From contig JAQGEQ010000003.1 of the NCBI GenBank assembly GCA_034620365.1, positions 1,144,644 to 1,208,643 of the forward strand: DNA of 64,000 nucleotides. The letters are read 5' to 3'. A program made the translations under genes and the position numbers. Source of the stretch: Pegea sp. RAD2-039 (taxonomy: Eukaryota > Chordata > Thaliacea > Salpida > Salpidae). Every line of letters begins with the position of its first letter. The stretch's first letter is position 1. This document shows positions 36,972 through 48,912 of this stretch, piece after piece. Below the pieces are notes generated by a model. The model saw only the letters and a program-made list of their open reading frames with translations. It was not told where the DNA came from and did not search any database.

Positions 36972-39900
36972 TCAAAAAGCATCTTTATGAAGAAAATAAT
37001 TTTTGATCTTTACCAACCTAGGAACTGCTGGGATTCGATTTGATCCTGGACGAGATGGGATCCTAGGAGCCGAATTAGAAGGGGTCGGGACTCGTTGAAC
37101 TGGAGGAGGAGGAGCCTGTCTACTTACTCCCGGAGCAGGTCTTAATGATACAGATCTAGGACTACAAAAATTGTCAACAAATCATTTGCATATGTCGCGA
37201 CTCACGGCGGAGGTTTCCTGGATGTAGAAAAGTCTTGAGGAGGAGAAACAGTTGATGAAGATTCTTCTGGAATCCAGGAGTTATCAACAGGAGGTGGGAT
37301 GTTTGTGGTTTGAGTCTGAAGGACATAGATTAAGTGATTGAAGTGATTGAAGTTGGATGTTGAGACCTTCATATTGATATCACTGATGATTTTCAAAGCT
37401 TCAACTAAACTGTTGTAAGTTGTCACCATCTGGTGACGCCGCTCCTCTTCTTCTGGGGATTCTTCCATCAAATTCATCTGTAAATGATCCTAATCTTCAT
37501 CAGTTCACAAACAACTTCCTAACAACTCACTTCTCGATCTGATTCGTATAATTTCACCAAAACATCGTTCTTCAAGAAATCCTTCATCTAACAAATCAAC
37601 AATTTAGTTCATCGTCACTAGGTGGCGGTAGAGAGTTTACCCCGTTGACCATAAAGTGGACGATGGTCTTTGGGATCTGACTTCTGGCCCACTTATTGAT
37701 AATCCTCATGTAACTGTCCACAAGATTTCGAATCACTTCAACTTTTTGAGTCACTCCGCTATCAGCGTTAGCGAAGGGATCAGAAGAATCAAACTCAGTC
37801 ATCTAAGGAAGATAAATCAGAAGATGATGAGGATTCTACTCGGGATCTTACTGGAAGAGTCTCAGAAGATTTCTCGGTGTGATTCTCCGGGAAGACTCCT
37901 GCTCTTAGGAACGCTCTCTTCCAACTTTCCAACTCATCAGCAGTGTCACAAGACAACTCCAATTGCCTGAAGATCACTCACATCAACATCCAACTGATCA
38001 ATGTGAAGAAGAACCTGAAGTCCTTGTAGATGTTCCGTTGAGATGGATTGTAAAGAGCGATTGAGTGTCGGGATGAAAAACTCTTCTCAGTACTTCGTGT
38101 CCTCAACTTCTCAATCGGTAACGAGTGCTTCTTATCACTCTCCTAAAACCCCAACATGAAGTCTTCCAACTAAGATCAACATCCTCTCACCTCCTCATCC
38201 TTGTACCACGACAAAACATCAGTCTCCAGGACAAACCAGAACTCTTTGGAGCCTCCCCTCATGATACTCAGATTGTGCATCGTGAGATTACCTTTCTTGA
38301 CCACCTACAACATCATCACTTCAATTAATTACTAAACGAACCACTTGGTAGCGAACCTGGACTTTTGCTGATGAACTACTTCGTCCTGATATCCCGTCGT
38401 TACCCTTCTTAGCAGCCCTGCGAGTATCTTTTTTAGAACTGCTTCTTTAAGAAGCAAGTCAAGAAGGCAGCAAAAAAGATGAAGAAAAACAATGTTAGAG
38501 GATGGTGATGAAATTAGTTGCTAAATGCATGCGAAGAATAAAGAGCTAGTTACATTGCAAATCCAATGAAGTCCGGGTGATTCGTGTTGATGTATCCGAG
38601 TTGTACTTCGATGTATAGATCCATCTGTAAGGACGCGATGAAGCAATCGGTTTCATCAATAACCAATCACAAACCATTTCTTTAGTGCGGACTTCTTGTT
38701 CACGAAGAAATTCCAAAACGATCCGATCTGTCTCCTCTCGTAGCATCGGATAAGAACTCATCTGTGAAGAGCAGATGATGAGGAAATGGAATGAGTTTTG
38801 ATGAGGATCAAACTCACAACTTCGCTACACTTCTGAATAACATCAGTTACTTCAGCACACACTTGCTCCACGCATCCAATAGTCGGACTCTGAAAGGATT
38901 CGTCAGCTCCCTCAATGATCTCTATTTTCCCAAACTCACCCGGATTTTCTGGATTTGACTTTTTGCAACTTCTTCAAAAGCTTTATCGGGAGTGAAGAGA
39001 CCTGTCCGGACACCATGGATGTTTCGGATCACCATGGCAATCTCCTTTCGAAGAGTCTTTTCATCAACTTTCACCTGGAAGTCAACTCTCAGTTGGATCA
39101 GCAAATTAAATCGCGATGAAAAGCTGGTCACGTGACAAGCAAGAAATATGAAATGACTTTTTGTAGTTGAGATGGGAAGTTGTGATAGAAGTAAGTGTTG
39201 ATCCTAGCACCTCCGGAGAGCTCGTGTTGATGTAATCCAGCTCCTATGCCTTCGATATGCTTACTAAATGCATCTACGAAACATTGAACCATTCTGTAAA
39301 CAAATTGTTGTCAGATTTTAAGATAACTTGTAAATTCAAAAGTAATTACCTCAACATGGCTTTAGTTTTTCTTGATGGGTCGTTTGGGTCAAAATTTTGA
39401 TATTTTTTTACCTCTTTCTCCATCTCTTTCGCTTGTTTTTGTAATTTACTTCTTAAATGTGGCAAAGTATTCTTGATATGATTGGTAAGTTGCTGAAACA
39501 ACCAACAAACATTTAAACCTCGACCACAAACCACTGACATCTGTACCTGATTAAGGACTTTCTGTAAGTAGGTGGTCCCCATTCTATCAGCCATATGACG
39601 ATAAGATGAATGACCGAGGAAGAATCTTCTTTCAGCTGCAAGAGCAGCAACAATGTCCTTCTTACCATCAATATCTTTTTGACTTCTGTTGACTATTCCA
39701 ATATATCCTGAGAAGTTGTCAGAATTTAACAAAGTTTTTTTACATTTGAGCTTTTCAACAAAAAATGTTCAAAAAGTAAACATCTAAGTGATGTAGGAAC
39801 TCAATTTTTATTTAACGAGGATTTTTTACACGTCAAGGTGCTTAAATGAAGCAACCAGCTTTTTATCAAACTTTTCTACTCGACAACAAGAGGTATAAAC

Positions 39901-41717
39901 TAGCAACAAAGTATCAAAGCATATTTGAATTCAATGAAAAAAAATTATCAAATATTTGAAGTATTTCTGACTTTACAGAATTATCGAAATTTATAAAAGA
40001 ATTTGTAAATATTTTCACAACGTTTATCGGAATGCAACGAATTTGATATTTACAAAATATTTGAAGCAATAAAACAAACCTCTACGTAACGGCAAGAGTT
40101 TGTTTTCAAGGATAGCTTTTGCATCTGTTCCCTGATCCATCAAATCGAGTTTTGTGATCACACCAATTGTCCTAGAACCTGAATAAATAAGGTTTCAGGA
40201 AGAATTTATTGAAACTGTTGGAAGTACAAATAAACAATTCAGAAAATACAATGTTATTTTTATTTATTTTCAGAAATAAACTAAATTACAACAAAAATAT
40301 AAAGCTGAATGTAAAAGTAAAACTTTTTATGGATTTAATTGAACTTTAATCTATTATTTATGTGAAAAACAACAAAAGTTTTTATTGATTTTTCAATTTT
40401 CAAAACTTCATTTCACTACTTTTTACTAAAATTATGAAAAAAGAAACTTTGATAAAAATGTCGGACCTTGAGGATCGTACTCCTTCGCTATCTTCAAAGC
40501 ATCTGAATTTGCTAAATCAGAGTTAGCAGGAGACACCGCGAGTATTAAACAATTATCTCGTGCAACAAACTGAGCAATCATCCCTTTAATTTGCTTCTCA
40601 ATATCAGCAGGTTGATCGCCTACAGGTACTTTCGTCATTCCAGGCAAGTCGACTAAAGTCAGATTTAAAACTAAAGAAGAAGTAATTGAAAGAAAAGTAC
40701 ATTTGATTGACATCATCAAACCATGAGGTGAATAAACGCGAAGATTGATCGGGACTGAACTGATTCCTTTGTTTGATCCTGTCATTCGATCTGTTTCATC
40801 TTCGATTTCTTTACGGACTTGGTCGAAATCTGTGAACTTTTTTCCTTTGCAGTGTAAGAATTCAGCCCATTCTAAGAAAAGATGAAAGTTGTTGAAACTA
40901 GAAAGAAGTTTTTGAATCTACCTCCAGCTCTTGAAGTCATTAGTTGAAGAATTAAAGGTCTTCTAGTAACTATCCCAGAACCTCGTGGTAAAAAGTCCCT
41001 GCAGAAGATGAAGACTTTATTTATAATATCAAATCATTTGAGAGCTTTAACTTGAGTGAAAAAATCAATTTTATTAAAATGTTTTATCTCAAAAAAGATT
41101 TTCTTAATTGAATTTCTAATGTTTTAATTTATATATAAAAATCTAAAAGATATTTTCATAAGATTATAAAATTAGTTGTTAGTTGGTTTAGAAGATGTGA
41201 AAGATTTTTGTTGAAACAACTTTCATAGAAATATTGATTTACTTTCCAACAAAGTTTTCAAGAACACTACTTTTTCCAGCACTTTGTCCACCAACCACAG
41301 CTATTTGGGGAAGATCAATTTCAATAGAGGCTCCTGAAAAATATTTATTTTATCTCCTAGTTTTCACCATAATATATTATAGAACAACTAAAAGTTAAAA
41401 TAAATTTTGAAATCATTTTCTAAAACCAATTTTTAACAAAAATATATAGATAGTTTTGTTGAATAAAATATAAATATGATAAAAAAATTCTTTTTACAAA
41501 TTTGCTGTATGAAACCGATTTTAAATAAATCTTATAAATGTATAAGCTGTTTGCAATTTTCAAAAAAGTTCTATTTACTTTTTATAAGAAACCTTATTTT
41601 ATATGATTTCTACATGAAAAAACTTTGAATAAAGATGTTAATATCTCACCAGATATAGCAAAAGCATCTTGAAGTTTATTCACTAATGGAATTAGCCAGA
41701 TGCCATCTTTCTCAAAA
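36972..41717 (-). CDS. DNM: Classical dynamin (membrane-fission GTPase), 5' exon not found
   Basis: Dynamin assembles as helices on the necks of endocytic pits and severs them with GTP hydrolysis. Twenty-two exons, right to left: 41650-41717, 41243-41333, 40922-40998, 40722-40871, 40467-40670, 40080-40178, 39547-39707, 39350-39492, 39158-39293, 38940-39074, 38818-38889, 38675-38761, 38554-38624, 38357-38444, 38191-38304, 38015-38142, 37852-37966, 37641-37802, 37531-37587, 37367-37477, 37206-37315 and 36972-37161; about 856 residues. Domains in order: G domain with [13 protein letters not shown]-loop [24 protein letters not shown] and TKLD; middle region with ELSGGARIN and [14 protein letters not shown] domain ([20 protein letters not shown], then [14 protein letters not shown]); GED ([17 protein letters not shown]); and a proline/arginine-rich tail ([10 protein letters not shown]). 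The first exon seen has no in-frame ATG and begins after an acceptor, so a short start exon must lie upstream of 41721. Most introns are 50-60 bases. Whether the last exon ends at 36972 or splices on at 37015 is unresolved. Confidence 0.93.
39813..39846 (+). repeat. ~71-bp hairpin repeat, right-half copy B
   Basis: TTTAACGAGGATTTTTTACA followed by CGTCAAGGTGCTTAAA inside a dynamin intron (39708-40079) matches the right half of copies A and C. The left half is not present. Confidence 0.5.
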
Positions 41718-41721
41718 CTTT

Positions 41722-43540
41722 AACCACCAAGCAAGATATAAAAATAATTGCTTAAAATCACTTGAAATTTATAAAGTTATTAAATTATAACAAATTTGTC
41801 AACTGATTAGAAATTTAGTTTATAACATCAAATCATCCGTTATTTGGAACATACAAAATTAACATATTTTTTAGTTATTCAAAACAATAAAGTTAATAAA
41901 TGAATAAAATCTGATTATTAATAATTTCTTTATCACAACAAATAATTAGAATTTAATTCTAAGCAATTATTCAAATTAAACAATATATTGAAGACTAATG
42001 TAATATGATAAATTTATAACATTTAATTTTATATCATTTTTACTTTGAAATATTTCATGGTTTCTTAATATGTAATTTAATGGATTTATTCAATATCTAA
42101 TTTAAAAAATAAAGTATTGATATAAAGAAAAATTCTTAAAAAGACTTATAGCAATTATGATTTAATTCTAAAAATTTTTATTAAAAAAATGAAACAATTA
42201 TTATCATTTAATAATTGTTAAGTAGGTTCATGATAAAAACAAGTTAAGACTTTAAACTTTTTTTTAATATCAGCAGTATTATTATAAGATAAATTTTAAT
42301 TTTAATTATCCACAAAAGCAAAGTAATAAAAATTATTTCGGTAAATTTATAGTTTTAATTAAAAAAATATCATACAAAATCTAGCTTATAATTTTACACA
42401 ATTTAAACTTTTATAGAATAGTCACATTAAACAAAGTTAAAACTATAATTATTAAAAACACTAAAAAATATTTAGACTCACAAAAAAAGAATTATATCAT
42501 GTTAATCTGTTTCAAGCTTAAATGTTTAACAAGGTATTTTATTCAAATTATGAGCTAAAAATAATAAAAATTGCACAATAAGAAAAGACTATAACTATGG
42601 TTAATTTATTTTAAAAGCAAAAATATAAAATATAGTTTATCTACTTTCTTACATTCTAATTAAGTGAATCTGACCTTAAATTTTAGTTTTTACGATTTAT
42701 TTATAAGTATAACTTTAGACTGAGTAATAAATTAATTTTAAAAATTCATTAATACCAAAAAAATATCCAATTAATTTATACTTCATGGCATTTAAATGAA
42801 TAGAAGATGACCTTAACTTTACCCATTAAATGAATTTGAGATTTACTAAATACGACTAATTATTATTGTGTTATGAAACTGTTCCAAGCAAAAACTTTAA
42901 TATTCGATATTTAACAAAATTTTAAATACAAACTTCCTGGTCTGTTTTTATTAGCAAAAAATATTTCTACCGTAGATAAGAGTTTATAAAATTAACATTT
43001 TAAAATAATAATTTGACATCTTTTGAAAAAAATTACATAGGACTTAAAAAGAAACAATAAGATTTTTATATGGTATCGTCCTCTAACGCTCACTATATTA
43101 ATAGAATATCTAATCAAGTAAAAGTAACTATTTGCAATTATACTAAAACCATTTTATTTAAAATTTCCAAATCTATAATTTTTAATGATAATAGAAATAA
43201 GTTTACAATAAAACGATTTGAACAAAAAAATTGATACTCATCAAAAAGAAAGTCGTTCACAATATGATCAAAACTGAAAATAAATAATACACGAATAAAT
43301 CGTTGAAGGAGAAAGTCGAAATGTACTTGCAAAAAGAAAACAACTATTAAAAATACTTTTTCCGTCAAGATATGAGAAATTTCAACAACAACACGTTTTT
43401 TAATTATAGTTTTATGCAATGAAGCATAAATCATATTTTCTCGGTAACTATTAGTAGAAAAAAATATAGTTCAAGTTACAAAACACAAAAATGTAGAAAA
43501 AATTAAATCTTTATCTGAAAGAACCCTTCCTTCTTCTACT
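41722..43540. other. AT-rich stretch 5' of dynamin
   Basis: Should contain the missing first exon and promoter of the minus-strand dynamin; I could not identify either. The extreme AT content makes small exons invisible by eye. A 98-codon minus frame at 43138-43434 has no supporting feature. Confidence 0.35.
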
Positions 43541-44416
43541 TCATTTTTTAAGCGACTGGTATTTTTCAAGCGGAGTTTTTCTTATAACTTGAGACTCTCT
43601 TCTTTTTGTGCTATCCACTTTGTCCCAAAATGATTTATTCAAATTATTCATTTTTTGCTTGTTGTCATGAAATGTTTCAGGAGTAAAATGTGACGCCACC
43701 GGGAAGGTATAATCATCTTCATCGACGACGACAACGTTCTTCACTGGAGTAGAACTTAAGTCAGTAGAAATAGGGTTCTGGAAGTTCACTCGAGATAAGA
43801 TTTTTCGCGATGCGGAGCTATTGTTAGCATAAATAGGCGGATGATAACAACTCAAGCTTCTTTCATTGTGAGGAAAGGAATAAGTGTCTTCATTAGCTCC
43901 AGCAGAATATGAGTATTTTAAAGGTATTTTACTCACATCTGACTTATTACTGTTTCTTTTAAGGCTTGCGTTTAGCTGAATTGCTTCGTGAGGAACACTG
44001 TAAGTACTTTCATAAACATCAGAAGTAGTAGATAAGTTGATTCTACTACTTCTTTGATTCTTTGAGATCATTGAACGTTGAGCATTCAATGGAAGACTGT
44101 AAGTTGTATCTATTTTCACTGGTGTCTTGTCTTTAATATTATTTCCTCTGATTAATCTAAGATCTTCAAAGTTGTTTTTTCTGTTTTTTCTACTTCTTTT
44201 ACGAATTAAGATTATGATTTTAATCATGAAATAAATTGAAAAGAGAGCTGATGATGCAATGTTGAGATATAGTTGAACATCTTTCAAATTCATAATTCGC
44301 CGAAGATTTATCAATGGAAATAATAATAATTTCAAAAACCTACAAGCAAAATATTTTAAAACTATATTTAAAAGCATAAAACGAAAAGCACAAAATATTC
44401 GTAAAATCGTTTCCAA
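43541..44416 (-). CDS. Orphan single-pass membrane protein with five YxxP motifs
   Basis: An intronless 291-codon frame; I recognise no family. Residues ~48-71 (LYLNIASSALFSIYFMIKII) form a transmembrane helix followed by a strong basic stop-transfer patch (RKRSRKNRK), so the ~215-residue tail should be cytoplasmic. The tail has tyrosines in YxxP context: Y106 (TTYSLP), Y139 (STYSVP), Y179 (DTYSFP), Y191 (CYHPPIY) and Y236 (DDYTFP), four of them with nearby Asp or Glu on the N-terminal side. Phosphorylated YxxP is the known ligand of CRK-family SH2 domains, and acidic residues before Tyr suit cytoplasmic tyrosine kinases. A docking role is an inference from these motifs. The start could be M1 (44416), giving an extra hydrophobic N-terminus, or M42 (44291-44293), just ahead of the helix. 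An upstream exon with a signal peptide is also possible. Confidence 0.62.
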   Translation of the reverse strand: METILRIFCAFRFMLLNIVLKYFACRFLKLLLFPLINLRRIMNLKDVQLYLNIASSALFSIYFMIKIIILIRKRSRKNRKNNFEDLRLIRGNNIKDKTPVKIDTTYSLPLNAQRSMISKNQRSSRINLSTTSDVYESTYSVPHEAIQLNASLKRNSNKSDVSKIPLKYSYSAGANEDTYSFPHNERSLSCYHPPIYANNSSASRKILSRVNFQNPISTDLSSTPVKNVVVVDEDDYTFPVASHFTPETFHDNKQKMNNLNKSFWDKVDSTKRRESQVIRKTPLEKYQSLKK

Positions 44417-45761
44417 TATAAACTACCTCATGTATAAATATAAATTGAATAAAAATAAAAGTGTCAAATTAAAATTGTATTCTAAAATGGACCAATAAAG
44501 AAACTTGAGAAATTTTTCGAAATTTGTTTAGCAGATAGTAAACGGATAATGTTGAAGCAAAAAAAGTGTAGAAAAAAAAACGCAATAATTTAATTTATTT
44601 ACAACATGTGTATATTACGAGCTTTTAATTAGAAGCTAAAAAATGTTTTTACTTTGTGTCTCATAATTAAATATTTATCTTAAAACAACAATAAATTTTT
44701 ATAGCTAAAAAACTTTTCTTAATAGAGAATTGTAAAGTTTAAAATTGCGATAACCTAATTTCATAGGATAAGAGAAAGGCTCTTATAAATGACAAAAATA
44801 AAAAAATCTATGTATCTACTGTTGTTAGAATATATATTTATGTAGTCATTTTAATAGTATTATTGATTTTTATCTGGCAAATATCTAAGGACTTGTTAAA
44901 AGTTTATGGATTCAGGTTAGGAAACACCGCTATAAACACTACCAACTTTGTTAAACTCATAATTTAGAATCATTATTTTCTTATGAATTCTAGTTCTACT
45001 TTATCTACAAAAATTTTAAACACACTAAATTAGCATATCGTGAAATCAAAACAACTTATTCCTTGAAGTCAAAACAACTTATTCCTTGAAATCAAAACTA
45101 CTTATTCCTTGAAATAAAATACTATTTCATATAAGCATCAAATTAAACTATGCTGTATAGTGTTCAGTCATAACAACTTCTGTATACTGTTTTAACTCAA
45201 CTGAAAAGCTTTTTATTTAAAACTAAATTTTAATATTTGTATAAAGTTTCAATAAACATTGTAGAACGTTTATAACAAATTAAATATATATTAAATTCTA
45301 TCTCATAAATACCTATAAATTGATTAGTTAAAAAATAAATATTTATAATGAAATAATATTCTATGAGATTAAAATTTACATAACGAATTTTTTTATAAAT
45401 ACCAAACATGCTTGTAATCGCTTAACGTTTAGTTATAAACCTTTTTATCTCTCTTTAATACTTTCTAAAACTAACATTATACTATCTTCTTACATCTTCA
45501 AGAAAAAAATTGTTTATGAACAAGTTAGTTTGTAAACAGTAAATCTTAAACATATTTTAAATGTTTTCATATCTATACACAAATAAATAGTTTTAAGGCA
45601 AAAATATTTGTTCAATTTGAAATTACACACGCTTAATTATAGTCACTCAATCATTTAGTAATAATTTACTTGATTAGTTATTGTTAATATTTTAATACAA
45701 TTTATGTTATACAGTGATGAATAAAATAGATGCTATATTAAGTAATACTTTATTCATTTAT
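44417..45761. other. AT-rich intergenic stretch with a short tandem repeat
   Basis: No gene recognised. A 23-bp tandem repeat lies at 45048-45118. Confidence 0.4.
45048..45118. repeat. Tandem repeat, 23-bp unit, about 3 copies
   Basis: The core TCAAAACAACTTATTCCTTG recurs three times with a 23-base period; the third copy has one substitution (AACTAC). It fades into AT-rich DNA on both sides. Confidence 0.8.
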
Positions 45762-46018
45762 TTATTCTAATAAATGCGAAGGAAGGTGCCTGAACAGAGC
45801 ACCTCCCGCTAACACACATTATCAAAAAAATGTAACACATGGCATTTCAGAATTCCACAAAATATATACCAGTGAACAATCACATAAAATGTAAATGATA
45901 TAAGAAAGCGGAAGTTAATCCAATCGATGAATTCAAGGAATTTGCAGCTGGTTTATGGGAGAAAGTTATAAGTTCAGACTTCGTGGGCTGGATTTTGAAC
46001 TGTGATTTCGTAGAATTC
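45762..46018 (-). mobile_element. LINE (family A), 3' end with large internal deletion
   Basis: A 3' tail with TTTATTTATTTATT (about 45757-45772) and the hallmark motif is followed after about 130 bases of 3' UTR by ORF2 sequence (45925-46010) that normally lies about 700 bases further upstream. The C-terminal part of ORF2 is therefore deleted. Confidence 0.7.
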
Positions 46019-47275
46019 GTAGAATGCGAAGGAGGGTGCCTGAAGAGAGTACCTCTCGCTAACACACATTCTCACAAATAACATTTATTTAGTCAAAAAT
46101 ATAGAAAGCAAAAGATGTAACACATGGTATTTCGATAACCCTCAAAGCCTATAACAGTGAACAATTACATGGAATGTTAATAATGTAAAAAAATCGCAGT
46201 TTAGAAATGACAATGTTGGCAATATTATAACGGTTCAACTTCTAATTGAACAACACAAGCGACTCCGACATGACAATGTCTGATGGCAGCTGGTTTCATG
46301 TACTAATTGTATGGTATGAGAAAAATTTCAATCTGATTAATGTACCAGGTTATATGGGCTTATTAAGATGTAATGTGTGTCGTCTGAGCTGATATAACTT
46401 GAGGGAAGGACTAATGGAAATGAAAGCATCGATTTAAAGGTCTATTAAATTGTGGATAATTTTAAAAATAAGAATTAAGTCGTATTCAATCCGTAGAGTT
46501 TCCAAAGTATCTAAATTTAAGAAGCTGAGACGATGTTTATAACTATCATATTTAATACTAAGTTTCCTGCATACTAATCTCGTAAATGTTGCGTGAACAG
46601 ATTCGATTTTTTTGATATCACTAGCTTGATATGGCAACCATGCACTAACATTCTATTCAAGAATTGGATGTACGTACAATTTGAAAAGATTGATGAAAAA
46701 CATGGGCCTTTAGAATTATAGGTCTTTATAATGAGCAAGACAAGGTTGATTGATTTTCCAAAGATTTTGGAAACATAATTGCGCCATTTAAAGTCATATG
46801 ATAGAGTAATGCCAAGGTCTAGGACCGAAGATACTCGTTGAATAATAAATCTATTGATGGAGAATTGGTTCAAGGAATTTACAGCTGATTTACGATAAAA
46901 AGTTATAAGTTCAGACTTTGTGGGCTGGATTCTGAGCTGCCAATTCGTAGACTAGTTTTCTACGTGTGTAGTGCAGTTAGAAGTTTTGAAGGATTACAAG
47001 ATAATAGCTTGATATCATCTGCATACAGAAACACTCTGACATCTACTGCTACTAGTTTTCTGATGAGGTCTTCGATGAAAATTAAAAAGAGAAGGGGACC
47101 CAGAATAGAACCCTGAGGAACACCATTTTAAAGAAGATATAGCCAGAGCTAGCATATTCTGAGCTACTGGATTCTGAGTTGCCAGTTAACAGACCAGTTT
47201 TCTACGTGTCTAGTGCAGTTTGAAGTTTGGAAGGATTGTAAGATAATAGCATGATGTCAGCTTCTAACTATTATC
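46019..47275 (-). mobile_element. LINE (family A), 5'-truncated copy with a duplicated piece
   Basis: The hallmark tail at 46024-46080 is followed by 3' UTR and a broken ORF2 C-terminus: open stretches 46434-46637 and 46574-46873, then remnants of the YADD and PQGSVLGP region at 47000-47130. At 47160-47270 a second piece nearly identical to 46925-47030 (CCAGTTTTCTACGTGT... AAGATAATAGC) follows. This is either a tandem duplication or a second fragment. Confidence 0.75.
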
Positions 47276-48912
47276 TAACTAGATTTTTAAAACTTTTAAA
47301 TCATACAAAAATTCAACTTTTTAGCAGCATAATATTGCTCAAGATTTTTCCGAATGATTTGTCTATTCTAAGTGAATTACCACACAATACAAACAGGCGA
47401 ATCATTCGCAATCTAAGTAATAAGGCATAAGATCTAGTTTTTCTTGCATAAGTTTTTTAGTCTCTCTATTTTGATGATCTACTAAGGTTTTCCAGGCTAG
47501 ATACTATTTTGAATTAATTAAATGTAAAGTTTAGATCATCTTACGGTTACTTCAACCCAAAGTTCTTACCCTACTGCTATAAAACCAGAATTAACTAATT
47601 TAATAGATTATATACTAATTACAACGAAACTTGCTCACAAAAAATGAAGCAACTTTTATTATGTTCCACTCAACTTTTTTTGTTGTCCTTTAATCATGAA
47701 AGTGCGGTGTTTTTACCTTGTTAGCTAATCAAATTGTTTTTAATATAACCAGATAAGATTTTGTGCACACTGTAAAAGTAGAGAAGATAAACAGGTTTGC
47801 AAGTGAAATTATTTATTACCAATTGATTATATCTTTCTTTTTTGATGATGTTACGGAAGCTAAATTATAATTAATAGTTACTGTTAAATAATTGTTTTTA
47901 GTTTTGAGTTCAAATCGTTGGTTTTTAGTGAAAGCTAAACTTCTACTCAGCCTTCTATTTTCATTATGAAAACTTATTATTTAAGATTTCTGCTTTGTCT
48001 AAAATAAGGTGACTGATTATAAGAAGGCACCATAGATGATTTTATTGCAATTTGATAATTAAAATGTGTTTTCAATTTAAATTTTTTGAAGAATGTGTAA
48101 GTTTGTAAAACACAATTTTAAGGAATATTTCTGAAATACATTTCAAAAGTTTTACTATTTTGGTAAAAGGGTTTTTTTTAACTTTTTGGCTTTTTTACTT
48201 CAACTATGTTGAAATAAATTAAAATCTCAGGAAACAAAATAAATCAAACAGTAAGTTGTTTCTCTGCTTAACGTCTCACACTACCGTTCTTTAGTTTTTT
48301 AATCAATCGTTTCCCTTTAAATAACATACTTTTTAAGAACTTTCTTAAATTTAAAGTAACTTTTGAGTTTTGTCTGTGTGACTGCTAAGTCATAAATTTG
48401 TGAGAGTTTAATTTAGTAAAATTTGTTGCATATTTATATGTTTAAAGCTGGCAAAGGTTTCAGAAAACTTTTTTATTTGTTCAAATTTGTCATTTGATTT
48501 ATTATAAGGATTAAAAAGAGAAATTCTTTATGAAAAATTGATTAAAACAATTTATTGAATGTTTTTTATAGATTAAAATTCAGACTTATCAATTATTTTT
48601 ACAAATGTTTGAAAAAGGATGTTTTTTCTGTTTGTTTAGGATTTAACTAGGAAATTCAAAACTAAATTAATATATTTCTATTTAAATGACTTAAATTTTA
48701 TTTATATATTTTAGTTTCTTATCAAATATAATATTGCATTCTAATAATTTTAATTTTTGAAATGTAAATTTTGTATTACAATTCTTATAACCTTATTTTA
48801 TCTGTAAAATTGTATTTTTTTATATTATTTAGTTTATAAACTTCAGCATTTTTCCAGGTAAAATTTATTAAATTTAAAACTGTTTTTCAATTGTCACTAA
48901 AGATTATTAAAA
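47276..48912. other. AT-rich intergenic stretch upstream of TFIIB
   Basis: No gene or repeat recognised. The right end must hold the TFIIB promoter. Confidence 0.4.

Noticed and set aside
43138-43434. 98-codon minus-strand frame as a membrane protein
   Set aside because: Its hydrophobicity follows from extreme T-richness; there is no motif and no composition change from background.
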